From JAJDXO01 sp965213765 (lineage in GTDB: Bacteria; Pseudomonadota; Alphaproteobacteria; Rhodospirillales; UBA2165): a stretch of 64,000 bases of DNA. Each line of letters opens with the position of its first letter. Positions within the stretch are counted from its first letter, which is position 1. A program made the translations under genes and the position numbers. Below, piece after piece: positions 35,141 through 44,275 of the stretch. The notes below the pieces were generated by a model. That model saw only the letters and a program-made list of their open reading frames with translations. It did no database searches and was not told the DNA's origin. Location of the stretch: assembly GCA_965213765.1 (NCBI GenBank), contig OZ243926.1:4216001-4280000 (forward strand). The letters are read 5' to 3'.

Positions 35141-35395
35141 TTAGTTCTTTAATCCACCTTGCGCCAGGCTCTCGAACGCGGCCGCCTCCAACGGCTTGCT
35201 GAAAATGTAGCCCTGTATCCCGTCGCGGTCATAGCGCCGGAGATAATCGACCTGCTGCCGGCTCTCGACCCCTTCTGCGGTCGCTTCGAGACCGAGGCCC
35301 AGGGCAATGACGGCCTTGGCGACCGCTTCCGAACCGCCGTCGCCGCCGATGCCATCGACGAACGGCCTATCGATCTTGATCCGGTCGACGGGGAA
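35141..35395 (-). pseudogene. C-terminal remnant of an EAL-domain cyclic-di-GMP phosphodiesterase
   Basis: The minus-strand frame from 35395 reads FPVDRIKIDRPFVDGI, then VIALGLGLEATAEGVES, and GYIFSKPLEAAAFE before TAA at 35141. These are the conserved end of EAL domains (the KID, AEGVE and GY.FSKP motifs). The N-terminal half, including the EAL signature itself, is absent because the frame meets the end of gltD at 35430. It cannot be an active enzyme and has no start, so it is a truncated gene. Confidence 0.85.
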
Positions 35396-35429
35396 ATTTT
35401 CCGGGAAACCGCTCTGGGATAGCCGGTGC

Positions 35430-36872
35430 TTAACGGGGAAGTTCGGAGTGGCCCATCAGAAATTCGTCAATCGCGCGGGCGCATTGCCGGCCTTCGCGGA
35501 TTGCCCACACGACCAGGGATTGGCCGCGCCGCATATCACCGGCGGCAAATACGCCTTCGATGGAGGTGTGATAGTTCTCGGTGTCGGCGGAGACGTTGCC
35601 GTGGCCGTCGAGATCGACTTTCAGGTCTTCGATCATTCCCTCGTGGACGGGGTGGACGAAGCCCATGGCCAACAACACGAGGTCCGCCTTGATGATCTCC
35701 TCCGAGCCGGAAACCTCTGACATCCGCAACCGGCCATCGTCATCCGGCTGCCAGTCGACCCGGACGGTTTCGAGGCCGGTGACCTTACCGTCCTCTCCCG
35801 TGAACGATTTGGTGGTCAAGGCCCAGCCGCGGCTGGCTCCTTCCTCGTGTGAGGTCGAGGTGCGGAGTTTCATCGGCCAATTGGGCCAGGTCAGCTCCTT
35901 GTTTTCCCGCTCCGGCGGTTTCGGCATGATTTCAATCTGGGTGACACCGGCCGCCTTGTGGCGGAACGATGTGCCGACGCAGTCCGAGCCGGTATCACCG
36001 CCGCCGATGACCACGACGTGCCTGTCGGTTGCCCAAATTTCCTTGTTGGTGCTGAACGGCTCTTCGGCGACCCGGCGGTTCTGTTGGGTCAGGAAATCCA
36101 TGGCGAAGTGGATGCCGTCAAGTTCGCGTCCCGGGACCGGCAGGTCACGGGGTTGTTCGGCGCCCCCTGACAAGGCGACCGCGTCAAACTGATCGAAAAT
36201 CTCCTTGATGGGTGTGTCGACGCCGACATGGATTCCGGTCTTGAATGTGACGCCTTCGGCCGCCATCTGGCCGGCCCGGCGGTCGATCAGATGTTTCTCC
36301 ATTTTGAAGTCCGGGATACCGTAACGCAGCAAACCGCCGAGAGTCCGGTTCTTCTCGAACAGCGTCACGTCGTGGCCGGCCCGGGCCAGCTGCTGGGCAC
36401 AGGCCATGCCCGCGGGGCCCGATCCGATGACCGCAACCGTCTTGCCGGTCTTATGGGAGGGAAGGTGCGGCTCGATCCACCCTTCGGACCAGGCGCGATC
36501 GACGATTGCGCACTCGATGGTCTTAATGGTCACCGGCTCGTCGATAATGTTCAGGGTACAGGCGGCTTCGCAGGGCGCCGGGCAGATGCGGCCGGTGAAT
36601 TCGGGGAAGTTGTTCGTCGAGTGGAGGACGTCGCTCGCCCGTTTCCACTCCCGCCGATAGACCAGATCGTTCCAGTCCGGAATGATGTTGTTGACCGGGC
36701 ATCCCTGGTGACAGTAAGGGATGCCGCAATCCATGCATCGGGCGCCTTGCCGCGACAATTCGGCGTCGGGAAGCGGGATCAGGAATTCCCTGTAGTGCTC
36801 GACACGATCCTCGACATTCTCGTAGGAGCGTTCGCGGGGCGCGTAATCCATGAAGCCGGTGACTTTTCCCAT
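35430..36872 (-). CDS. gltD: Glutamate synthase small (beta) subunit
   Basis: A 480-residue NADPH-oxidising subunit of GOGAT. The N-terminal [4Fe-4S] region has CMDCGIPYCHQGCP and CPAPCEAACTLN, the FAD site is VAVIGSGPAGMACAQQLARAG, and the NADPH site is VVVIGGGDTGSDCVG. C-terminal EGVFAAGDMRRGQSLVVWAI is typical. The ATG at 36872 is two bases after the gltB stop, so translation is coupled. Electrons pass from NADPH through FAD and Fe-S to GltB, which makes glutamate from glutamine and 2-oxoglutarate. Length matches the family. Confidence 0.95.
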   Translation of the reverse strand: MGKVTGFMDYAPRERSYENVEDRVEHYREFLIPLPDAELSRQGARCMDCGIPYCHQGCPVNNIIPDWNDLVYRREWKRASDVLHSTNNFPEFTGRICPAPCEAACTLNIIDEPVTIKTIECAIVDRAWSEGWIEPHLPSHKTGKTVAVIGSGPAGMACAQQLARAGHDVTLFEKNRTLGGLLRYGIPDFKMEKHLIDRRAGQMAAEGVTFKTGIHVGVDTPIKEIFDQFDAVALSGGAEQPRDLPVPGRELDGIHFAMDFLTQQNRRVAEEPFSTNKEIWATDRHVVVIGGGDTGSDCVGTSFRHKAAGVTQIEIMPKPPERENKELTWPNWPMKLRTSTSHEEGASRGWALTTKSFTGEDGKVTGLETVRVDWQPDDDGRLRMSEVSGSEEIIKADLVLLAMGFVHPVHEGMIEDLKVDLDGHGNVSADTENYHTSIEGVFAAGDMRRGQSLVVWAIREGRQCARAIDEFLMGHSELPR

Positions 36873-36874
36873 GA

Positions 36875-39800
36875 CTAGTCTCCGACCGCCATGCCGACAT
36901 TGGCTCGATCGCCGTTGCGGGCCCGATCCTGCATTTCCTGCAACGCCCGGCGGTAGTCCACCGGCATCACCTTTACGAACTTCGGTAGGCAGGTGTCCCA
37001 ATTCTCGAGTATTTCGCGGGCCCGGTTGCTGTCGGTCAGGTGCATATGCTGCTCGATCAGCTTGTGGAGCCTCAATGCGTCGTAGCCGGTCATGTCGTGC
37101 ATGATGTCGACCAGTCCGTGGGCCTCGAGATCCCCTCGCTGGTGGCCGACATCTTCGTGCATCCGGTCTTCGTCCGAGATCGGCTCCAGGTCGACCATGG
37201 CGAGATTGCAGCGGCGTTCGAAGTCACCGGCCTCGTCCAGCACGTAGGCGATGCCGCCGCTCATCCCGGCCGCGAAGTTTCGGCCCGTCTGGCCGATGAC
37301 CACGACCACGCCACCGGTCATGTATTCACATCCATGGTCGCCAACCCCTTCGACAACCGCGGTCGCGCCGGAATTTCGAACACAGAAGCGCTCGCCGGCA
37401 ACGCCCCGGAAGAAGCATTCGCCGGCAATGGCGCCATAAAGCGCCACATTGCCGATGATCATGTTTTCTTCCGCGACGATGCGCGATTCCTTCGGCGGAT
37501 AGATGATCAGCCGCCCGCCGGAAAGCCCTTTACCCGTATAGTCGTTGGCGTCGCCCTCGAGCTCAAAGGTCACGCCCTTCGAGAGGAACGCGCCGAAGCT
37601 CTGTCCGGCCGAGCCCTTGCCCTTGATGAAAATCGTATCTTCCGGGAGACCTTCATGGCCGTAGCGCTCGGCGACCTGGCCCGACAGCATGGCCCCGACG
37701 GTCCGGTTGATGTTCCGGACATCGGTCTCGATCTTGACCGGCTGCCGTTCATCGAGAGCCGGACGTGCCTGGGCGATGAGTTCGTTGTCGAGGGCCTTGT
37801 CGAGCCCGTGATCCTGGTCTTCACAATTGTAGACCGCGACGTCGGGACCCATTTCCGGCTTGTAGAGCAGCCGGCTCAGATCGATGCCCTGGGCCTTCCA
37901 GTGATCGACGGCCTCCCGGCTGTCCAGCAGGTCCACCCGGCCGATCATTTCGTTGATCGTCCGGAGGCCGAGCTTGGCCATAATTTCGCGAAGTTCCTCG
38001 GCGACCAGGAACAGATAGTTGACCACGTGCTCCGGTTGGCCCTTGAACCGTTTTCGCAGTATGGGGTCCTGCGTCGCGATGCCGACCGGGCAGGTGTTGA
38101 GATGGCACTTGCGCATCATGATGCAGCCGGACGCCACCAAAGCCGCGGTCGCGATACCGTATTCGTCGGCGCCGAGCAGCGCCCCGATGGCCACGTCGCG
38201 TCCCGTCCGCATGCCGCCGTCCACCTGGACGCAAATTCGGCCGCGGAGCTTATTCAGCACCAGCGTCTGGTGGGTCTCGGCAAGGCCGATCTCCCACGGT
38301 GCGCCGGCATGGAGAATTGAAGTCATCGGGCTGGCGCCGGTGCCGCCGTCGGAGCCGGAAATCAAGACGTGATCCGCATGGGCCTTCGAGACGCCGGCGG
38401 CAATGGTGCCGACGCCGACGATGGAGACCAATTTGACGCTGATCCGCGCCGACGGGTTGACGTTTTTCAGATCATGGATGAGCTGTGCCAGGTCTTCGAT
38501 GGAATAGATATCGTGGTGCGGCGGCGGTGATATCAGACCGACACCGGGAGTGGAGTGCCGTACCTGGGCGATGATTTCGTCGACCTTGTGCCCAGGGAGC
38601 TGGCCGCCCTCGCCGGGCTTGGCGCCTTGCGCCATCTTGATCTGAATTTCGTCCGAATTCCGCAGATACTCGGTGGTGACGCCGAACCGGCCCGAGGCCA
38701 CCTGCTTGATCGCCGAGCGCATGGAATCGCCGTTGGCCAACTGGACGAAGCGCTCCGGCTGTTCACCGCCTTCACCCGTGTTGGATTTGCCGCCGATACG
38801 ATTCATGGCGATGGCGAGGTTCGTATGCGCCTCGAAAGAAATCGAGCCGAACGACATGGCGCCGGTGACGAAGCGTTTGACGATTTCCGAAGCCGGCTCG
38901 ACCTCTTCCAGGGGAACAGCCCGGCTGTCGTCGAACTTGAACTCCATCAGCCCGCGCAAATTCTTGAGCTTGCGGCTCTGGTCGTTCATCACCCGGGCAT
39001 ATTCGTCATACGTGTCTCGGGCGTTCGCCCGCGCCGAGTGCTGAAGAAGCGAGATGGTTTCCGGCGACCACATATGGTCTTCGCCCCGGATGCGGTAGGC
39101 GAACTCGCCGCCGACATCCAACGAATCGCGATAGATCGGCGCATCGCCATAGGCGAGCTTGTGACGCCGAAGTGTCTCTTCGGCGATCTGCTCAAGTCCG
39201 ACACCCTCGATCGCGGTTGCCGTGCCGGCGAAATATTTGTCGACGAACTCGCTGGCCAAGCCGACCGCGTCGAAAATCTGGGCCCCGCAATAGGACTGGT
39301 AAGTGGAGATGCCCATTTTCGACATCACCTTCAGCATGCCCTTGTCGACCGCTTTGATGTAGCGCGTATGCGCCTCGGCGATGTCCAGATCGTCCGGCAG
39401 ATCGTCCTTTGCATCGGTGATGGTATCAAAGGCCAGGTAGGGATTGACCGCTTCGGCGCCGTATCCCGCGAGCAGGCAGAAATCGTGAACCTGGCGGGCC
39501 TCGCCGGTTTCGATCACCAAGCCCGATTCGGTCCGCAGCCCTTCGCGGATCAAGTGATGGTGCACCGCGCCGGTGGCGAGCAGCGCCGGAATGGCGACGT
39601 TCCCGGCATCGACCGAGCGGTCGGAAAGAATAAGTATATTGTGCCCCTCGAGCACTACTTCGGCGGCACGTTTGCAGAGCGCGTCGATGGCCTTGGCCAT
39701 CCCGTCGATGCTTTCCGACGCCGGGAAACACATATCGAGGGTAATGGAGCGGAAAGGGGATTCGCTCTGGCTTTCGATATGGCGGATTTTTTCGAGATCG

Positions 39801-41527
39801 ACGTTCGTCAGGATCGGCTGACGCACCTCGAGGCGCATGTGCTTCCCGCCGGTATCCAGGTCCAGCAGGTTGGGCCGGGGCCCAATAAGCGAAACCAGCG
39901 ACATCACCAATTCCTCGCGGATCGGGTCGATCGGCGGGTTGGTCACCTGGGCGAAGCTCTGCTTGAAGTAGTCGTAGAGCATCTTCGGGCGGTCGGAGAG
40001 CACCGCATGGGGAATGTCCCGGCCCATGGAGCCCACGGGGTCCTGGCCGCTGATGGACATGGGGGCGAGGAAGAACTTGATGTCTTCCTGGGTGTAGCCG
40101 AAGGCCTGCTGACGGTCCAGAAGGGTCCGCTGATCGGGCGCCATCGCCGCTACGTCGGAAGGCAGATCTTCAAGCACGATCTGCGTCTGATTCAGCCACG
40201 TCTGGTAGGGCTGCGCCTTGGCGAGATCGGCCTTCAACTCCGCGTCGTCGATGATCCGGCCTTCTTCCAGGTCGATGAGGAACATCTTGCCCGGCTGGAG
40301 CCGCCATTTCTTGACGATCTTTTCCTCCGGGATGGGCAAAACGCCGACTTCGGAGGCCATGACGACGATGTCGTCCTCGGTGACCACGTAGCGGGCCGGC
40401 CGAAGACCGTTTCTATCCAGTGTCGCACCGATCTGCTTGCCGTCCGTAAAGGCGACCGCCGCGGGCCCGTCCCAGGGCTCCATCAGCGCGGCGTGGTACT
40501 CGTAGAAGGCGCGGCGTTCTTCATCCATTAGCGGATTGTCGGCCCAGGCTTCCGGGATCATCAGCATCATGGCGTGGGCCAGGCTGTAACCGCCGGCCAC
40601 GAGGAGCTCGAGAGCGTTATCGAAGGTCGCGGAATCGGATGCGCCATCGCCGATCAACGGCCACAATTTGTCGAGATCGTCGCCCAGGACATCGGACGAC
40701 ATATTGTGCCGCCGGGCGGCCATCCAGTTAATGTTGCCGCGGAGCGTGTTGATCTCGCCGTTATGACAGAGATAGCGGAACGGGTGAGCGAGTTCCCAGG
40801 ACGGGAAGGTGTTGGTCGAAAAACGCTGGTGGACCAGCGCGAGCGCCGATTCCAGGCGCTCGTCGCTCAAATCGGTGAAATACTTCTTGATCCGCCCGGC
40901 CAGCATCATGCCCTTGAAGCAGATGGTCCGCGCCGACATGGTCGGGACGTAGAAAAACTCGTCGCCGGCCAGCCGTTGATTTCGAATGACCATGTGACAT
41001 TGCTTGCGGATCACGAACAACTTGCGTTCGAAGGCATCCGTGTCGGCGCAGTTGTCGCCGCGGGTGATGAATACCTGGCGGATAAACGGCTCGATCTCGC
41101 GGACACTTTCGCTCAACCAGCTATTGTCGGTCGGTAGATCGCGCCAGCCGAGGACCGACTGGCCCTCGTCCTCGACAACCTTCGCAATGGCCGCCTCGCA
41201 GGCCACCCTGGCCTTTTCGTCCTGCGGCAGGTAGAGCATGCCGACCCCGTAGTCGCCTTCGGCCGGCAGGGTGATGCCGAGTTCGGCGCATTCGGCCGAC
41301 AGGAACCGGTGCGGAAGTTGAATCAGGATGCCGGCGCCGTCGCCCACCAGCGGGTCCGCGCCGGCCGCGCCGCGATGGCTCAGGTTTTCGAGGATATCCA
41401 AACCCCACGAGACGATATCGTGGCTCTTGCGATTCTTGATATCGGCCACGAAACCGATACCGCACGCATCGTGTTCATTCGCCGGATCGTAAAGTCCCTG
41501 CCTCTCTGGTAGCCCGAACCGCCTCAA
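36875..41527 (-). CDS. gltB: Glutamate synthase large (alpha) subunit
   Basis: A 1550-residue precursor. The N-terminal 21 residues would be cleaved to expose the nucleophile C22 (DACGIGFVADI) of the glutaminase domain. The central and FMN-binding domains follow (GEGGEQPERFVQLANGD, ISGSDGGTGASPMTSI), the 3Fe-4S cysteines are in MMRKCHLNTCPVGIAT, and the glycine-rich beta-helix ends the protein (GGVVVVIGQTGRNFAAGMSG). The start is a TTG at 41527 with AGAGGTG upstream; the in-frame TGA two codons before rules out a longer form. With gltD it forms the main ammonium-assimilating GS-GOGAT path. Confidence 0.95.
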   Translation of the reverse strand: MRRFGLPERQGLYDPANEHDACGIGFVADIKNRKSHDIVSWGLDILENLSHRGAAGADPLVGDGAGILIQLPHRFLSAECAELGITLPAEGDYGVGMLYLPQDEKARVACEAAIAKVVEDEGQSVLGWRDLPTDNSWLSESVREIEPFIRQVFITRGDNCADTDAFERKLFVIRKQCHMVIRNQRLAGDEFFYVPTMSARTICFKGMMLAGRIKKYFTDLSDERLESALALVHQRFSTNTFPSWELAHPFRYLCHNGEINTLRGNINWMAARRHNMSSDVLGDDLDKLWPLIGDGASDSATFDNALELLVAGGYSLAHAMMLMIPEAWADNPLMDEERRAFYEYHAALMEPWDGPAAVAFTDGKQIGATLDRNGLRPARYVVTEDDIVVMASEVGVLPIPEEKIVKKWRLQPGKMFLIDLEEGRIIDDAELKADLAKAQPYQTWLNQTQIVLEDLPSDVAAMAPDQRTLLDRQQAFGYTQEDIKFFLAPMSISGQDPVGSMGRDIPHAVLSDRPKMLYDYFKQSFAQVTNPPIDPIREELVMSLVSLIGPRPNLLDLDTGGKHMRLEVRQPILTNVDLEKIRHIESQSESPFRSITLDMCFPASESIDGMAKAIDALCKRAAEVVLEGHNILILSDRSVDAGNVAIPALLATGAVHHHLIREGLRTESGLVIETGEARQVHDFCLLAGYGAEAVNPYLAFDTITDAKDDLPDDLDIAEAHTRYIKAVDKGMLKVMSKMGISTYQSYCGAQIFDAVGLASEFVDKYFAGTATAIEGVGLEQIAEETLRRHKLAYGDAPIYRDSLDVGGEFAYRIRGEDHMWSPETISLLQHSARANARDTYDEYARVMNDQSRKLKNLRGLMEFKFDDSRAVPLEEVEPASEIVKRFVTGAMSFGSISFEAHTNLAIAMNRIGGKSNTGEGGEQPERFVQLANGDSMRSAIKQVASGRFGVTTEYLRNSDEIQIKMAQGAKPGEGGQLPGHKVDEIIAQVRHSTPGVGLISPPPHHDIYSIEDLAQLIHDLKNVNPSARISVKLVSIVGVGTIAAGVSKAHADHVLISGSDGGTGASPMTSILHAGAPWEIGLAETHQTLVLNKLRGRICVQVDGGMRTGRDVAIGALLGADEYGIATAALVASGCIMMRKCHLNTCPVGIATQDPILRKRFKGQPEHVVNYLFLVAEELREIMAKLGLRTINEMIGRVDLLDSREAVDHWKAQGIDLSRLLYKPEMGPDVAVYNCEDQDHGLDKALDNELIAQARPALDERQPVKIETDVRNINRTVGAMLSGQVAERYGHEGLPEDTIFIKGKGSAGQSFGAFLSKGVTFELEGDANDYTGKGLSGGRLIIYPPKESRIVAEENMIIGNVALYGAIAGECFFRGVAGERFCVRNSGATAVVEGVGDHGCEYMTGGVVVVIGQTGRNFAAGMSGGIAYVLDEAGDFERRCNLAMVDLEPISDEDRMHEDVGHQRGDLEAHGLVDIMHDMTGYDALRLHKLIEQHMHLTDSNRAREILENWDTCLPKFVKVMPVDYRRALQEMQDRARNGDRANVGMAVGD

Positions 41528-41880
41528 GATTCACACCTCTTTTTGCCCGAAATCCAGTCATTTCCGGTCTAGGGACCGTGTTGATAACAATAGTGGCAGT
41601 TATTTGCCAACCTGCTTTTGGCGTCGCCGGTCGCCGAAAATCGGCGTCCCCACCAACTCGTTGGCGGTGTGGGGCGTCGTTCAAGCCAGCACTAGCCATT
41701 TGGGCTAACGCTCCCCGCCGGGCGTGACCGTTTCCGGTCGGCTCGCTATCAGGCGCGGGAACTGGCGGAACGTGCGGCAAGGTCGATCGGGTGCCGCGCC
41801 GGGTGGCCATAAGCGCGCAGATATTACGATATTGAGTCGAAATCGTCACGCACTCCGTTTAGCCCGCATTTTTCACCAGG
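41528..41880. other. Intergenic region upstream of gltB (353 bp)
   Basis: No gene is supported. On the minus strand TTGGCA and TTATCA, separated by 17 bp (about 41616-41588), could serve as a -35/-10 pair for gltB, but this is weak. A hairpin GACCGTTTCCGGTC lies at 41727-41740. The plus-strand end of the region leads into a gene fragment without its 5' part. Confidence 0.35.
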
Positions 41881-42477
41881 GTCACGGCCTATTTGCTCGC
41901 GGCCTGTTCGGCCGCGTTTCCGGCCGGTTCGATCTTTCTGGCGGTGGTTGACCCCGGGGTCGGCGGCGACCGGCCGCCCGCGGCGGTGTCGGCCGGCGGC
42001 AAGTGGTTTGTGGGGCCGGCCAATGGCCTGTTCGAGCTCATCCGGCGTCGGACACCTGGCTCGGTGGCGCACGAAATAACCTGGCGCCCCGACCGGCTTT
42101 CCAAAACATTTCATGGCCGCGACCTGTTTGCACCGGTCGCGGGTTCCCTGGCCGCGGGCGAGAGTGTGGAAATGGAAGAACGGCCGCCGGATTGGGCGCG
42201 CCGGCCGGATTGGCCAAACGATCTGGCGGAAATCATTTATATCGACAGCTTTGGAAACGCGATAACCGGAATAAGGGCAAGCACAATTGATGGCGAAATT
42301 GAATTGACGGTCAAAAAGCGATACGTAGGTCACGCTGAAACGTATTCTCAAGTTCCGCCCGGCGGGCCGTTTTGGTACGAGAACTCGAATGGCCTGGTGG
42401 AAATCGCCGTAAACCAGGGCAGTGCCGCGGAGCAATTCGGCCTGCGCATTGGTTCGCCGGTCGGGCTTGGAGGCTGA
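41881..42477 (+). pseudogene. 5'-truncated SAM hydroxide adenosyltransferase (DUF62 family)
   Basis: The frame reads VTAYLLAACSAAFPAGSIFL, then AVVDPGVGGDR, FVGPANGLF and DSFGNAITGI, the central and C-terminal signatures of DUF62 enzymes that hydrolyse S-adenosylmethionine. The N-terminal 45 or so residues with the essential TDFG motif are absent. In frame, stops occur at 41833 and 41860, just upstream, and other frames do not contain the missing part. A TTG or ATG start within the remnant would make a protein without the SAM pocket, so I call it a pseudogene. It could still be expressed. Confidence 0.65.
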
Positions 42478-42572
42478 GAAATGGCGCTCGATTTTGGGGA
42501 ACAGGAAGCATCGGTGGGCGTTCGTGGATCATCTCCGTTGTCTTTGCCGGTTGCGGCCGGGGGCCTGTCCGT

Positions 42573-43403
42573 ATGAGCCTGCGTGTCAAGATCTGGGGTT
42601 GCCGGGGCAGTATTGCGTGCCCTCATCCGACCCATATGCGTTACGGCGGCAATACCACCAGCCTCGAAGTCGATGCGGGCGGCACCAAAATTCTTTTGGA
42701 TTGCGGGACCGGTATTCGCACCCTCGGAAAGGAGCTGGTCCGCTCGGAGCTCAAGGACTGCCACATACTTCTCACCCACACCCATTGGGACCACATCAAC
42801 GGCTTCCCATTTTTCGCACCGGCGTTTGATCCGTCGCGGACGTTCGACATCAAGGCCGGGCACCTCTTCGACCGTGGGGGTATCAAGAGCGTCTTCCAGG
42901 CGCAGATGGACAACCCCATGTTCCCGGTTCCGCTGGAGGCCATGCAGGCGGATTTAAACTTCGATGATTTCGCGGCCGGCGACAGCTTCACGGTGGGCGA
43001 CGGATCGGATGTCACGATCAAGACGGCGCCGCTCAATCACCCCAACGAGGCGACCGGGTATCGGATCGAATATGAAGGAAAGTCCTTCTGCCTGATTACC
43101 GACACCGAGCACATACCCGGCGAGCACGACGAAAATGTCCTCGGCCTCATCGATGGCGCCGATCTGGTGATGTACGATTCCACCTACACCGAAGAGGAGT
43201 TCCCCTCGCGCGTCGGATGGGGCCATTCCACCTGGAACGAGGGCGTCGCGTTGTGCAAGGAGGCGAACGTGAAGCAGCTCGGCATCTTCCACCATGACCC
43301 GGACCACGACGACGACTTCATGGACCGTTTGGCCGAAGACGCCCGCAACGAGTGGGAGCATGCTTTCGTGGTTCGCGAACTGATGGAATTCGAACTCGAC
43401 TAA
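42573..43403 (+). CDS. MBL-fold metallo-hydrolase
   Basis: A 276-residue protein beginning MSLRVKIWGCRGSIACPHPT, a start shared by a PDE/RNase Z-like branch of MBL proteins. The zinc motif HTHWDH is at residues 69-74, and later ligands are LITDTEH and HHDPDHDDDF. The branch acts on phosphodiesters or cyclic nucleotides in some members, but the substrate here is unknown. Its ATG overlaps the stop of a 31-codon upstream frame (ATGA at 42573), which may or may not be translated. Confidence 0.85.
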   Translation: MSLRVKIWGCRGSIACPHPTHMRYGGNTTSLEVDAGGTKILLDCGTGIRTLGKELVRSELKDCHILLTHTHWDHINGFPFFAPAFDPSRTFDIKAGHLFDRGGIKSVFQAQMDNPMFPVPLEAMQADLNFDDFAAGDSFTVGDGSDVTIKTAPLNHPNEATGYRIEYEGKSFCLITDTEHIPGEHDENVLGLIDGADLVMYDSTYTEEEFPSRVGWGHSTWNEGVALCKEANVKQLGIFHHDPDHDDDFMDRLAEDARNEWEHAFVVRELMEFELD

Positions 43404-43544
43404 AGACGTCCGGCGGCGCGGCACGCTCCGCTGATCCTCGACTTCCCGCCTGAATTTAGGAATTTTGACAGCTTCTAGCTGCTAGAATCTCATGGCAACC
43501 TGTCCTACACTTGTCTTGACTGTGTGGCTGACGGGGAGGTGCAA

Positions 43545-43976
43545 ATGCATGTATCGACGATCTTAAAGGACAAGGGCGAGCGCATGATTACCATCGAGCC
43601 CGAGTTCAGCGTTTCCGATGCCGTCAAGGTGCTCGCACAGGAGAGAATCGGCGCCGTTTTGGTGGTCTCTCGCGACGGTGAACTGGCCGGTATCTTTTCC
43701 GAGCGGGACATTGTCCGGGGCCTGTCCTCGATCGGTGTCGGCCTGATGGGCCGGAAGGTCGAGGAACTGATGACCAAGTCGGTGGTCACCTGTTCGCCCA
43801 GCGATGAAATCGACCATCTCATGCGCGATATGACATCGCACCGGATTCGGCATCTTCCCGTCATAGATGACGGGAAGCTCAGCGGCGTCATCAGTATCGG
43901 GGACGTGGTCAAGTTCCGCTTGGATGAGCTTGAATCCGAAAGCTCGATGCTCCGGGAGTACATCGAGCGCGGATAG
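43545..43976 (+). CDS. CBS-domain pair protein
   Basis: A 143-residue protein made only of two CBS domains (VSDAVKVLAQERIGAVLVVS with GIFSERDIVRGL, and HLMRDMTSHRIRHLPVIDDG with GVISIGDVVKF). Such stand-alone pairs bind adenine nucleotides and act as energy sensors. The ATG at 43545 follows GGGGAGGTGC, a better site than the GTG seven codons earlier. It is 77 bp upstream of the selenoprotein gene on the same strand. Confidence 0.88.
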   Translation: MHVSTILKDKGERMITIEPEFSVSDAVKVLAQERIGAVLVVSRDGELAGIFSERDIVRGLSSIGVGLMGRKVEELMTKSVVTCSPSDEIDHLMRDMTSHRIRHLPVIDDGKLSGVISIGDVVKFRLDELESESSMLREYIERG

Positions 43977-44053
43977 CGGCTTGCGAATTGATCGCGCTGG
44001 AACAGATGGACGTATAGGCTGGTGTCCCGAAGCGATCGGAGGAAAATTCCGGC

Positions 44054-44272
44054 ATGAAAGTCGCCATAGAATATTGCGTTCAATGAAACTACGAACCCCG
44101 GGCGCTCCGTGTGAGCGACTACCTGAAGCAGCGGTTCGAGGCCGATGTCGAGTTGGTCCCCGGCGGCGGCGGCGTCTTTGAGATTTCCGTCGACGACCGG
44201 CTGGTTTTCTCCAAGAAGGAATTGGGCCGCTTTCCAACCGAGGACGAAATCGCCGGTCTTGGGAGCGCTTGA
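44054..44272 (+). CDS. SelW/Rdx-type selenoprotein with in-frame TGA (selenocysteine)
   Basis: Conventional frames stop here, but reading the TGA at 44084-44086 as selenocysteine gives a complete 72-residue protein: it opens MKVAIEYCVQ, then U11, NYEPRALRVSDYLKQRF, and VPGGGGVFEISVDDRLVFSK before KELGRFPTEDEI. This is the SelT/SelW/SelH thioredoxin-like fold with a C8-x-x-U11 redox motif and the G-G-x-F-E-I strand. GGAGGA upstream supports the ATG at 44054. A hairpin directly after the TGA fits a bacterial SECIS. The next gene starts three bases after the stop. Function is presumably a thiol/selenol redox activity. Alternative: a Cys codon mutated to TGA in a dying gene, made unlikely by the otherwise intact frame. 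Confidence 0.85.
44093..44137 (+). promoter_or_regulatory. Candidate bacterial SECIS element
   Basis: The stem CGCTC/GAGCG (44103-44107, 44113-44117) closes the loop CGTGT, whose second base is G. The loop begins 21 bases after the TGA, within the spacing known for bacterial SECIS hairpins. An outer pair GAACC/GGTTC (44093-44097, 44133-44137) may extend it. The stem is short, so folding should be tested. Confidence 0.6.
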
Positions 44273-44275
44273 GGC

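Noticed and set aside
36875..41527. Long plus-strand frames opposite gltB (426 and 658 codons)
   Set aside because: They are antisense shadows of the high-GC gltB reading frame.
41475..41849. Minus-strand 124-codon frame upstream of gltB
   Set aside because: It overlaps the gltB start in another frame, has no recognisable domain and no ribosome-binding site.
42481..42576. 31-codon frame ending at ATGA of the MBL-fold gene
   Set aside because: It could be a coupled leader peptide, but there is no supporting ribosome-binding site or conservation evidence.
44054..44086. Interpretation of the SelW-like frame as a simple pseudogene
   Set aside because: The only stop lies exactly at the Sec/Cys redox position, the remaining frame is intact, and a SECIS-like hairpin follows.
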